From NCBI RefSeq assembly GCF_000739895.2, contig NZ_BBJS01000061.1, positions 21,605 through 85,604 of the forward strand: a stretch of 64,000 nucleotides of DNA. Reading direction: 5' to 3'. This document shows positions 43,890 to 52,315 of the stretch, piece after piece. Position 1 is the first letter of the stretch. Every line of letters begins with the position of its first letter. Source of the stretch: Sphingomonas paucimobilis NBRC 13935. Its GTDB lineage: Bacteria > Pseudomonadota > Alphaproteobacteria > Sphingomonadales > Sphingomonadaceae. The notes beneath the pieces are model-generated. The model searched no databases, had not been told where the DNA came from, and saw only the letters and a list, made by a program, of their open reading frames with translations. The translations under genes and the position numbers were made by a program.

Positions 43890-44907
43890 GGACGCTTCCC
43901 TGATAGGCCGGCACCCGGGGAAGCCAGGTGATGTCGGTGATCTCGTTGAACTCGCGCCATTCCTTCTGCCAGCTCCGGCCGCCGTCACGGCTGGAGAACA
44001 GGTCGCCGAACTTGGTGCCGATCAGCAGGAAATCGGGATCGGCGGCATTGCCGCCTGCCGCCCACAGGCACGAATTGGGCCGGACCGGCAGCTCGACCGG
44101 GTGGAAGGTCGCGCCCTTGTCGGTCGAGCGGAGCAGCGCGCCGATCGTACCCGGCGTCCCGTCGCCAATGCCCAGGAAAAGCTCGTCGCTGTCGGTCTTC
44201 TTCAGGAGGAAACGCGAATAGCGCATGCCCCAGCTGTCCTTCGCACCCGCCCGTGTCCACGTCTTGCCGCCGTCCTCGGAACGGTAGAGCGCGTTCACCA
44301 CCAGCGCCAGCACCACCTTGGGCGTGCCCGGCAGGACGATGATGTTGTGGATGTCGGAGTTGCCCGCGGCGGTCGGCCAGCTGGTATCCAGCCGTTCCCA
44401 GTCGGTGCCGCCGTTGGTCGAATGGAACAGGCCACCCTCCTCGACCCCGGCCCAGACGTCGAGCGCATTGTCGGGATCGACCGCCAGCGCCAGCATCCGC
44501 GGCCGGCTGACGCCCGCGCACTTGGCCGGCATCTGCAATGCCGTGCGCTCCCACGTCCTGCCCGCATCGGTCGACCGGAAGAAGATCGACGGCGTCGGCG
44601 AGCCGGTGCCGGCATACATGATGTCGGGATTGCCCGGCGCCACCGCCAGCTTCCACACCGCCATGTCGTTCAGCGCGCCATCGACGCGTGACCAGGTAAC
44701 GCCGCAGTCCTTGCTGTGGAACAGCCCGCGCTCCGCCCCGGCGAAGATCGACTGCGGATCGCGCGGATCCGCCAGCAGGCAGCGGACGCGGTCGTCATAT
44801 TCCAGGTCCTGGTCGATGCCGATCCGGTGCCAGGTCTCGCCATCGTCGTGGCTGCGCATCACCGCCTGGCCGTCAGTAGATACCAGCAGGGTCTTTTCCG
44901 TGGCCAT
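43876..44907 (-). CDS. BNR/Asp-box beta-propeller protein, apparently cytoplasmic
   Basis: 343 residues, ATG with AGGGA upstream. Seven Asp-box-type repeats are visible (SHDDGETW, SKDCGVTW, STDAGRTW, STNGGTDW, SEDGGKTW, STDKGATF, SRDGGRSW), which implies a six- or seven-bladed sialidase-like propeller. There is no signal peptide or lipobox, so it should stay in the cytoplasm. Most Asp-box proteins are secreted glycosidases or lipoproteins, which makes a cytosolic one in a catabolic operon unusual. It may be an enzyme (lactonase-like or lyase) rather than a scaffold. Confidence 0.78.
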   Translation of the reverse strand: MATEKTLLVSTDGQAVMRSHDDGETWHRIGIDQDLEYDDRVRCLLADPRDPQSIFAGAERGLFHSKDCGVTWSRVDGALNDMAVWKLAVAPGNPDIMYAGTGSPTPSIFFRSTDAGRTWERTALQMPAKCAGVSRPRMLALAVDPDNALDVWAGVEEGGLFHSTNGGTDWERLDTSWPTAAGNSDIHNIIVLPGTPKVVLALVVNALYRSEDGGKTWTRAGAKDSWGMRYSRFLLKKTDSDELFLGIGDGTPGTIGALLRSTDKGATFHPVELPVRPNSCLWAAGGNAADPDFLLIGTKFGDLFSSRDGGRSWQKEWREFNEITDITWLPRVPAYQGSVHVHA

Positions 44908-44957
44908 CTCGTCCCTCTCGTTCTTGTGTTGATGCAGGCGGTCGCGGACGTCCGCGA

Positions 44958-46475
44958 TCAGCTCAGATTGACCCAGACGCTCTTGATCTCGCTGTAGAGC
45001 TCCATCGCCTGGCGGCCATGCTCGCGCCCCCAGCCGGACTGTTTGAAGCCGCCGAACGGCGATGCCGGATCGACCAGATTGAAACAGTTGATCCACACCG
45101 TCCCGGCCTTCACCTGAGCGGCGATCCGGTGTGCACTCTTCAGATCGTTGGTCCAGATTCCGGCGGACAGGCCGAATTCCGAATCGTTGGCCTGTGCGAT
45201 CAGGTCGTCCGTGTCGTCCCACGACAGCGCGCTCAGCACCGGGCCGAAGATTTCCTCGCGCACCACGCGCATGTCGCGCGTCGTGTCCGCCAGGATCGTC
45301 GGCTGGAAGAAGAAGCCGCCGTCCAGTCCCGCATCCAGCCCCGCAGGCCGCTGCCCGCCGGTGTGCAGCCGTGCGCCCTCATCCGCGCCGATCTGCACAT
45401 ACGAGCTGACCCGGTCCCACTGCTCCTGCGACACCAGCGGCCCGAAGTTCGTATCCGGGTCCAGCCCGTTGCCGATTTTCAGCTTGGCGGCGTGGCCTGC
45501 GACCGCGTCCAGCAATTCGTCGTGGATCGTGCGATGGGCATAGAGCCGCGAACCGGCGGTGCAGGTCTGACCTTGGTTGAAGAAGATGCCCGCTGCGATC
45601 GACGCCGCGGCGGCGGGAATGTCAGCATCGGGCAGGACGATCTGGGGCGACTTGCCGCCCAGTTCCAGCGACACCTTCTTCAAATTGCCCGTCGCGGCGC
45701 GGGCGATCGCCTTGCCGACCTCGGTCGATCCGGTGAACGCCACCTTGTCGACGTCCGGATGATCGACCAGCGCCGCGCCGGCATCGCCGAACCCGGGCAC
45801 GATATTGATGACGCCGGCGGGAAAGCCTGCCTCCAGCGCCAGTTCGCCCAGCCGCAGCGCGGTCAGCGGCGTCTGCTCGGCGGGTTTCAGTACCACGGTG
45901 CATCCCGCCGCAACCGCTGGCGCGATCTTCCATGCCGCCATCGACATCGGATAGTTCCACGGCACGATCAGCCCGGCCACACCGACCGGTTCGCGCGTCG
46001 TATAGTTCAGAATCTTCAGCCCGCCGCGCGGCGACACCGGCAGCGTCTCGCCACCGAACTTGGTCGGCCAGCCGGCAAAATAGCGGAAGGTCTTGATCGA
46101 GCCCTCGACCTCCACCAGCCGGGTCAGCGTCGCCGGCTTGCCGTTGTCCAGGCACTCCAGCACCGCCAACTCGTGCGCGTCGCGCTCGATCAGGTCGGCC
46201 AGCCGATAGAGCAACAGCGAGCGGTCGTTGGCGCTCATGTCGCGCCACGCCGGATTCTCGAACGCGCGCCGCGCCGCCTTCACGGCCAGATCGATATCCG
46301 CCGCCGCGCCATGCGCGACCTGCGCCAGTTCCTCGCCGGTCGCGGGATTGATCGTGGCGAAGGTCCGACCGGACTGCGCGTCGACCAGCTTGCCATCGAT
46401 AAGCAGGCGGCGCGGCGCCTTTGCCAGTTCGCTGCCGAGTCGTGTCGCCACATCCACTGCCGAAAGCGTCGTCAT
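44958..46475 (-). CDS. NAD-dependent aldehyde dehydrogenase
   Basis: 505 residues from the ATG at 46475 with GGGAGA upstream. Motifs: VPWNYPMSMAAWKIAPA, FTGSTEVGK, the general base in LELGGKSPQIV and the nucleophile in GQTCTAGSR. The C-terminal PFGGFKQSGWGREHG is typical of the ALDH1/betaine/phenylacetaldehyde type. First gene of the ten-gene operon, it would oxidise the aldehyde product of the pathway. It is divergent from a hydratase and an SDR gene. Confidence 0.87.
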   Translation of the reverse strand: MTTLSAVDVATRLGSELAKAPRRLLIDGKLVDAQSGRTFATINPATGEELAQVAHGAAADIDLAVKAARRAFENPAWRDMSANDRSLLLYRLADLIERDAHELAVLECLDNGKPATLTRLVEVEGSIKTFRYFAGWPTKFGGETLPVSPRGGLKILNYTTREPVGVAGLIVPWNYPMSMAAWKIAPAVAAGCTVVLKPAEQTPLTALRLGELALEAGFPAGVINIVPGFGDAGAALVDHPDVDKVAFTGSTEVGKAIARAATGNLKKVSLELGGKSPQIVLPDADIPAAAASIAAGIFFNQGQTCTAGSRLYAHRTIHDELLDAVAGHAAKLKIGNGLDPDTNFGPLVSQEQWDRVSSYVQIGADEGARLHTGGQRPAGLDAGLDGGFFFQPTILADTTRDMRVVREEIFGPVLSALSWDDTDDLIAQANDSEFGLSAGIWTNDLKSAHRIAAQVKAGTVWINCFNLVDPASPFGGFKQSGWGREHGRQAMELYSEIKSVWVNLS

Positions 46476-46608
46476 CCTGCTCTCCCGTCGCGACTCCCTT
46501 GAGTGAATCGCCGTGGCACACCTTCTACGCATGATAGTTTAGAGAAACAATAGGTAATTTTAAAGCTTATCTGTTGCGTAATCGGTACAATCAGGGCATT
46601 CCCTTTCC

Positions 46609-47409
46609 ATGCCCCTGTGCTCTCACATCCGCGACCTTGCCGACGCGATCGCCGACGCCCATGCGCGGCACGAGGTGATCCCGCCCCCTGCCACCGCCCT
46701 GACACTGACGGACGGCTATGCGGTCCAGGCAGAGGTCGGCCGGCGCGTCGGCGGCGCGGTCGCAGCCTATAAGGTTGGGCTGACCAGCCCTGCCGCGCAG
46801 CAAGCGATGGGCACGCGCGAACCGATCGTCGGGCGGCTCCACGCCGCAGATATCCTGCATGGCAACGCGGTCGTTCCGTCCGGCACCCGGCCGCGCTTCG
46901 CCGAGGCGGAACTGGTGGTGGAGATCGGCCGCGACCTGCCGCCGAGCAACGCGCCCTATGATCGCGACCGGGTCGCGGCGGCGGTCGCGGCGGTCCATGC
47001 CGGGATCGAACTGTGCAGTTCGCGCTATGCTGCCGAGGATGTCGATATCGGCGCACTGGTGGCCGACAACAGCAACGCCGAATGGCTGGTCGTCGGCGAC
47101 CGCCTGTCGACCCGGTGGGAGGATCGCTTTGCCGCGCTGGACGCGATACTGCTCCGCGACGGCATGCCGCCGGTGCGGGGCAGCACCGCCGCCGTGATGG
47201 GCGACCCGCTGGCCGCGCTGACCTGGCTGGCGAACTGGCTGACCGCGCGCGGCGAAATGCTGCGCCAGGGCCAGTTCGTCGCGACCGGCAGCTGCACCGG
47301 GATCACCGAAATCGCGCGCGAGACGCGGCTGTCCAGTCGCTTCGCCGACGGCGGCGAGGCCCATGTCCGGATCGGCGATCCGGCTGATCAAGGGGAGGAG
47401 AAGGAATGA
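46609..47409 (+). CDS. 2-keto-4-pentenoate hydratase family protein (FAH fold)
   Basis: 266 residues. The family fold is visible in VAAYKVGLTSPAAQQAMGTREPIVGRL, the metal-binding AEAELVVEIGRDLP and GIELCSSRY, and GQFVATGSCTGI near the end. Members hydrate 2-hydroxypenta-2,4-dienoate or decarboxylate 4-oxalocrotonate in meta-cleavage pathways. Paired with an alpha/beta hydrolase, VOC protein and aldehyde dehydrogenase encoded opposite, it hints at meta-cleavage-like logic, though no aldolase was found. The ribosome site is weak; the stop overlaps the next ATG. Confidence 0.8.
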   Translation: MPLCSHIRDLADAIADAHARHEVIPPPATALTLTDGYAVQAEVGRRVGGAVAAYKVGLTSPAAQQAMGTREPIVGRLHAADILHGNAVVPSGTRPRFAEAELVVEIGRDLPPSNAPYDRDRVAAAVAAVHAGIELCSSRYAAEDVDIGALVADNSNAEWLVVGDRLSTRWEDRFAALDAILLRDGMPPVRGSTAAVMGDPLAALTWLANWLTARGEMLRQGQFVATGSCTGITEIARETRLSSRFADGGEAHVRIGDPADQGEEKE

Positions 47410-48209
47410 GCCTGAATCTGGGTATCGAGGGTCGCACCGCGATCGTCACCGGCGGCAGCGTCGGCATCGGCAAGGAAACCGCACGCAAGCTGGCGCAGGC
47501 CGGGGTCAACGTGACGATCGCCGCGCGGACGAAGGCGACGTTGGACGCGGCGGCTGAGGAACTGCGGGCCGACACCAGCGGGACGATCGACGCGATCACC
47601 GTCGACACCACCGATATGGCGTCGGTCCGCGCGCTGGTCGACGGCACCGCCGACCGCCATGGCGGCGTCCATATCCTGGTGAACTGTGCCGCCGCGCCCG
47701 GCGGGCTGGTCCGTAACGCGATCGAGGAGGCGGATGAGAAGAATCTGCTGCTCGACCTCAACACCAAGCTGCTCGGCTATTTCCGGATGTGCAAGGCGTG
47801 CGTGCCGCACATGCGGCGGGCGCAATGGGGCCGGATCGTCAATGTCGGCGGCCTGACCGCGCGTTGCACCGAGGCGTTGAGCGGGATGCGCAACACTGCC
47901 CTCGTCCATCTGACCAAGACGCTGTCCGACGAGGTCGGTCGCGACGGCATCACCGTCAACATCATCCACCCCGGCGTGACCCGTACCGAGCATGTCGAAC
48001 ACTGGTTCGCCGACATGGCGAAGGCGGAGGGGATCACCTACGACGCGTTCGTGAAGCGCGAGGCGGGCGACCCCGCCGCGATCCGCCGGATGCTGGAGGT
48101 ATCGGAGGTCGCCGATCCCATCGTGTTCCTCGCCTCGTCGCTGGGCAGCGGCATCACCGGCGAATCGATCGCGGTGGATGGCGGCCTGTCCCGCGCGGTG
48201 TTCCTGTAA
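47406..48209 (+). CDS. SDR family protein with altered catalytic residues (second copy)
   Basis: 267 residues, ATG preceded by AGGAGAAGGA and overlapping the hydratase stop. TGGSVGIG is the nucleotide motif and NCAAAPGG follows. As in the SDR at 39489, the Ser strand reads NVGG and the YxxxK site reads SGMRN, followed by HLTKTLSDEVG. The two proteins share roughly 40% of residues by eye in the core. Both being retained in one locus implies related, sequential or alternative substrates. A hairpin follows the stop. Confidence 0.8.
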   Translation: MSLNLGIEGRTAIVTGGSVGIGKETARKLAQAGVNVTIAARTKATLDAAAEELRADTSGTIDAITVDTTDMASVRALVDGTADRHGGVHILVNCAAAPGGLVRNAIEEADEKNLLLDLNTKLLGYFRMCKACVPHMRRAQWGRIVNVGGLTARCTEALSGMRNTALVHLTKTLSDEVGRDGITVNIIHPGVTRTEHVEHWFADMAKAEGITYDAFVKREAGDPAAIRRMLEVSEVADPIVFLASSLGSGITGESIAVDGGLSRAVFL

Positions 48210-48210
48210 A

Positions 48211-48242
48211 CGGGCGGGCGGCGTACGGCGCCGCCCCGCCCG
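48211..48242 (+). terminator. GC-rich hairpin after the SDR gene
   Basis: CGGGCGGGCGGC pairs with GCCGCCCCGCCCG with one bulged C and loop GTACGGC. It begins one base after the SDR stop codon. It is followed by another strong stem-loop, so plus-strand transcripts meet two hairpins. Confidence 0.6.
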
Positions 48243-48245
48243 ACC

Positions 48246-48282
48246 CGGGATCGGCGGGATGCCTCACATCCCGCCGATCCCG
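48246..48282. terminator. Long stem-loop built into the 3' end of the succinate-semialdehyde dehydrogenase gene
   Basis: CGGGATCGGCGGGATG and CATCCCGCCGATCCCG pair over 16 bp with loop CCTCA. The right arm codes for the last residues (GIGGM) of the minus-strand dehydrogenase, and the loop contains its stop codon. It can terminate or stabilise transcripts from either side. Confidence 0.65.
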
Positions 48283-49724
48283 ACATATTTGATCTCGAGA
48301 TAATCCTCGATACCGTATTTCGAACCCTCGCGCCCCAGTCCCGACTGTTTGACGCCGCCGAACGGTGCGACCTCGGTGGAGATCAGGCCTTCGTTGATGC
48401 CGATGATCCCCGCCTCAACCGCCTCGGCGACCCGGAACACGCGGGCGACATCGCGGGTGTAGCAATAGGCGGCGAGCCCGAATTCGGTGTCGTTCGCCAG
48501 CGCGATCCCCTGTTCCTCGGTGTCGAAGCGGACGACCGCCGCCAGCGGGCCGAACGTCTCGTCCCGAAAGCACTGCGCCTCGGGCGTCACGCCCGCCAGC
48601 ACGGTCGGCGTGAAGAAGCTGTGGCCGAGCGGGTGGCGTGCGCCGCCCTCCACCACGCGGGCGCCCAAGGCGACCGCATCCGCGATATGCGCCTCCACCT
48701 TGGCGACGGCGTCGGCGTCGATCAGCGGGCCGATCTGCACCCCCGCGCCCCGCCCGTCTCCGACACGCAACGCTGCCACCCGCTTTGCCAGCGCCGCGAC
48801 GAAGCGGTCGTGGATACCCGCCTGCACGAGGAAGCGGTTGGCGCAGACGCAGGTCTGGCCGGCATTGCGGAACTTGGCGATCATCGCGCCGTCGACCGCC
48901 GCCTCCAGATCGGCATCGTCGAAGACCAGGAAGGGCGCGTTGCCGCCCAGCTCCATCGACGTCTTCTTGATCGTCGGCGCACATTGCGCCAGCAGCGTGG
49001 CGCCAACTGCGGTCGATCCGGTGAAGGACAGTTTGCGTATCACCGGGCTGTCGCAGATCGCCTTGCTCATCGGTCCGGCCGATCCGGTGACGATGTTGCA
49101 CACGCCGGCGGGCAGGCCTGCCCGCTCCGCCAGCACGCCCAGCGCCAGTGCCGAGAAGGGCGTGGCGGAAGCGGGGCGGACGATTCCGGTACATCCCGCC
49201 GCCCAGCCGGGCCCGACCTTGCGCGTCATCATCGCGGCCGGGAAGTTCCACGGCGTGATCGCGGCGAACACCCCGATCGGTTGCTTGAAGGTCAGGATCC
49301 GGCGGCCGGGCGCATTGGGCGGGATCACGTCGCCATAGATCCGCTTGCCCTCCTCCGCGAACCATTCGATGAAGCCGGCGGCGTAGCGGATCTCGCCCTT
49401 CGCATCGGCGAGCGGCTTGCCCTGCTCGGCGGTCATGATGGCGGCCAGATCGTCGATATGCGCCAGCATCAGCTCGAACAGGCGGCGCAGCGGGACCGCG
49501 CGTTCGGCGGCGGTCAGCCGGCTCCAGGCCGGGAAGGCCGCCGCTGCCGCCGCGATTGCACGCTCCGTCTCGGCTGCCCCCAAGTTGGGGACGTGACCGA
49601 TCGTCTCGCCGGTCGCCGGGTTGGTGACGGCGAAGGTGCCGCCGCCATCGGCCTCGACCCATTCCCCGCCGATCAGCGCCGCCTGGCGAAAAAGGTCGGG
49701 GTCGGTGAGTGTCAGCGCGGTCAT
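48264..49724 (-). CDS. gabD: NAD(P)-dependent succinate-semialdehyde dehydrogenase
   Basis: 486 residues; ATG overlaps the MFS stop (ATGA). GabD-type features: ITPWNFPAAMMTRKVGPGWAAGC, FTGSTAVGATLL, general base MELGGNAPFLVF, nucleophile in GQTCVCANR with the second Cys two residues on, and ISTEVAPFGGVKQSGLGREGSKYGIEDYLEIKYV. It oxidises succinate semialdehyde or a close homologue (glutarate semialdehyde). As last gene of an operon with an aminotransferase and MFS transporter, it would finish the breakdown of an omega-amino acid. Confidence 0.87.
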   Translation of the reverse strand: MTALTLTDPDLFRQAALIGGEWVEADGGGTFAVTNPATGETIGHVPNLGAAETERAIAAAAAAFPAWSRLTAAERAVPLRRLFELMLAHIDDLAAIMTAEQGKPLADAKGEIRYAAGFIEWFAEEGKRIYGDVIPPNAPGRRILTFKQPIGVFAAITPWNFPAAMMTRKVGPGWAAGCTGIVRPASATPFSALALGVLAERAGLPAGVCNIVTGSAGPMSKAICDSPVIRKLSFTGSTAVGATLLAQCAPTIKKTSMELGGNAPFLVFDDADLEAAVDGAMIAKFRNAGQTCVCANRFLVQAGIHDRFVAALAKRVAALRVGDGRGAGVQIGPLIDADAVAKVEAHIADAVALGARVVEGGARHPLGHSFFTPTVLAGVTPEAQCFRDETFGPLAAVVRFDTEEQGIALANDTEFGLAAYCYTRDVARVFRVAEAVEAGIIGINEGLISTEVAPFGGVKQSGLGREGSKYGIEDYLEIKYVGIGGM

Positions 49725-50935
49725 AGCGAATTCCGGACAGAATGGGGTCGAATGGCGAAGATGGTCAGCATCAAACTGGCGGCGATCACCGCGCAGCTCG
49801 CCCATAAGGCGAGGGTATAGCTGCCCGACGCCAGCGTCATGCCGACGGCGGCGGGGCCGAAGCCCATGCCGAACGTCTGGATCGATCCCATCGCGCAGAC
49901 CACCCGGCCCTCGCAATCGGCGTCGCAACAGATACCGGACAGCAGCGGCTGCGCGAAGTTCCACGACATCAGCAGCAGCACCATCGCGATGGCGAAGGCG
50001 GTGGACGACACGCTGCCGACCAGCAGCAAATAGCTGACGACCGTTACTGCGCCGCTGATCGCCAGCGGCCACGCCCTCCCGGCCCGGCGCGGCAGCAGGC
50101 CCGCCAAGGCCGCGCCGCCCATCCCGGCGAAGGTGCCCAGCGACAGGCCGTGCGCGATCTGTTGCGCATCCAGCCCGCTCGCCTGGCCGATCCGTTCGCT
50201 ATAGCTCCACACCGCGCTGATCGCGAAGAAATAGAAGAACACGGATATCAGCGACAGTGTCGCCAGCCGCCGGTCGAGCCCGCCGCCACTGCCAAATTCG
50301 GCGTCCTGCTCCAGCCGGCGGCCGTGCGGAAACCATTTCAGGCCCAGCGCGACCAGCGCCGCCAGTGCGGCATTGGCAACGAACAGCATCCTCGGCCCGA
50401 TCTGCGCCTCGGCCAGCGGCAGCGCCAGCAGGATCCCGGCCCCGATCAGCGCGCCGAGCACCAGATAGACGGCGAAGGTCCGGTCCGGATTGGCCGCCTT
50501 GCCGAACGCCGCGAAGGCGAAGCCGACCGCGATCCCCTCCCCCGCGCCGGCCACCACCCGCGCTGCCGCGATCGCGGCATAGTCATGGGCGGCTGCGGTC
50601 GCCAGATTGCCGAGCACGAGCAGCGCCAGCCCGACGCCAACGCTGATCCGCCAGTCCCAGCGCGGCAGCAGGAAAGTGCTGACCCCGATCATCGCGGCCA
50701 TCGCATTGATGTCCCATGCGGCGATATAGCCCAGTTGCCGGTCGTCCAGCCCCGCCTGCGCCGCGATCAGCGCCAGGAAGCCGGGTGTGACGAGGATCAC
50801 CAGCGCGCCGACGATCCCGACCGCGATCGCCGAGGCAAGCGCGGCATATCCGATCATCGGCCCGGTCGCCGGCTTGCCGCCGGCGGGGGCGAGCGGCGGC
50901 GGCGCCGCCATCGCGCCCCCCGCCCCGTCGGCCAT
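49721..50935 (-). CDS. MFS transporter
   Basis: 404 residues with 12 hydrophobic helices in two bundles, separated by a charged loop around residues 205-225. Typical MFS signatures are faint; AARVVAGAGEGIAVGFAFAAFG resembles the conserved helix 4-5 region. The substrate is unknown. The ATG overlaps the aminotransferase stop (TGATG), and its stop overlaps the gabD start, so it is firmly inside the operon. It may import the amine or aromatic substrate across the inner membrane after the TBDR encoded upstream has brought it through the outer one. Confidence 0.8.
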   Translation of the reverse strand: MADGAGGAMAAPPPLAPAGGKPATGPMIGYAALASAIAVGIVGALVILVTPGFLALIAAQAGLDDRQLGYIAAWDINAMAAMIGVSTFLLPRWDWRISVGVGLALLVLGNLATAAAHDYAAIAAARVVAGAGEGIAVGFAFAAFGKAANPDRTFAVYLVLGALIGAGILLALPLAEAQIGPRMLFVANAALAALVALGLKWFPHGRRLEQDAEFGSGGGLDRRLATLSLISVFFYFFAISAVWSYSERIGQASGLDAQQIAHGLSLGTFAGMGGAALAGLLPRRAGRAWPLAISGAVTVVSYLLLVGSVSSTAFAIAMVLLLMSWNFAQPLLSGICCDADCEGRVVCAMGSIQTFGMGFGPAAVGMTLASGSYTLALWASCAVIAASLMLTIFAIRPHSVRNSL

Positions 50936-52305
50936 CAGCCGATATCCGCGCGGACCGCGTCGACCGCGGCCTTGAAGGTCGTGACCAGCGTGTCGACCGA
51001 CTCCCGGTCGATGACCAGTGGCGGCGCGAACACCAGCGTATCGCCCAGCGCCCGGGTGATGAGCCCGCGGTCCGCCGCCGCCTTCAGCACCTGCCGCCCG
51101 GTACGCTGCGCCATCGGAAAGGCTTCCTTCGTCGCGCGATCCCTGACCAGCTCGATGCCGATCATCAGCCCGCGCCCACGGATTTCGCCCACCATCGGAT
51201 GGTCACCCAGCGCCTCGTGCACCCGCCGGTGGAGATAGGGCCCGACATCGGCGGCGTTCTCCACCACCTTGTCCTCGTCGATCGCGCGCAGCGTCGCGAG
51301 CGCGGCGGCGGCGCCGACCGGATGCGCCGAATAGGTATAGCCATGGCCGAACAGCCCGGCGACGTCCTTCTGCGCCTCGAACACGTCCCACAGCTTGGGC
51401 GAGATGTAACAGACCGACATCGGGAAATAGCCGCCGGTCACGCCCTTCGCCGCGGTGATGAGGTCGGGCTCCAGCCCATAGGTCTGCGCGCCCCAATAGG
51501 TGCCGAGCCGCCCGAAGCCGGACACCACCTCGTCCATCACCAGCAGGATGTCGTGGCGCTTCAGGATCGGCGTGATCTCCTCCCAATAGCCCTCCGGCGT
51601 GGTGATCAGGCCGCCCGCGCCCATCACCGGCTCCGCGAAGAAGGCGGCGATGGTGTCGGCGCCCTCCCGCTCGATCAGCGCTTCCAGCTCGGCGGCAAGC
51701 GATTTCGAGAATTCTCGCTCCGTCATCCCCTCGGCCGCCTTGCGGTAGTGATGCGGCGCGGTCACGTGCAGGATCGGGCCCAGTGGCAGGTCGAACAGCG
51801 CGTGCATCCCGGGCAGGCCGGTCAGGCCGGCGGTCATCACCGCCGATCCGTGATAGGCGTTCCAGCGCGCAATGATCTTCTTCTTCTGCGGCCGTCCGAG
51901 CAGGTTGTTGTAATACCAGATCAGCTTGATCTGCGTCTCGTTGGCATCGCTGCCCGACGCGCCGAAGAATACACGCGACATCTTCACTGGCGCGCGCTTC
52001 AGCAGTTCGTCGGCGCACTCGATCGCCACGTCCGTCGACATGCTGTTGAACGTGTGGAAGAACGACAGCCTGCCGCTCTGTTCCGCGATCGCGTCAACGA
52101 TATCCTGCCGGCCATAGCCTAGGTTGACGCACCACAGTCCGGCCATGCCGTCCAGATAGGTGTTGCCATGGATATCGGTGACATGGAGCCCCTTGCCCGA
52201 CGTCATGACGTTGGGCCCGTCGCGATACAGGTCGTTCAGCGCAGTGAAGGGGTGGAACAGCGACTCGCGATCGATCTGCGCGGCGCGTTGGATGTCGAGG
52301 GTCAT
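50935..52305 (-). CDS. Class III pyridoxal-phosphate aminotransferase (omega-transaminase)
   Basis: 456 residues. The cofactor Lys287 is in DLITAAKGVTGGYFPMS, the pyridine-ring Asp258 in LLVMDEVVSGFGRLG, and phosphate binding in FFGASGSDANET. The N-terminal HPFTALNDLYRDGPNVMTSGKG matches the beta-alanine/pyruvate and aromatic-amine transaminase group. It removes an amino group from an omega-amino acid or amine, giving an aldehyde for gabD. It starts 10 bp after the FAD/FMN fusion gene. Confidence 0.86.
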   Translation of the reverse strand: MTLDIQRAAQIDRESLFHPFTALNDLYRDGPNVMTSGKGLHVTDIHGNTYLDGMAGLWCVNLGYGRQDIVDAIAEQSGRLSFFHTFNSMSTDVAIECADELLKRAPVKMSRVFFGASGSDANETQIKLIWYYNNLLGRPQKKKIIARWNAYHGSAVMTAGLTGLPGMHALFDLPLGPILHVTAPHHYRKAAEGMTEREFSKSLAAELEALIEREGADTIAAFFAEPVMGAGGLITTPEGYWEEITPILKRHDILLVMDEVVSGFGRLGTYWGAQTYGLEPDLITAAKGVTGGYFPMSVCYISPKLWDVFEAQKDVAGLFGHGYTYSAHPVGAAAALATLRAIDEDKVVENAADVGPYLHRRVHEALGDHPMVGEIRGRGLMIGIELVRDRATKEAFPMAQRTGRQVLKAAADRGLITRALGDTLVFAPPLVIDRESVDTLVTTFKAAVDAVRADIG

Positions 52306-52315
52306 GCGGGCGATC

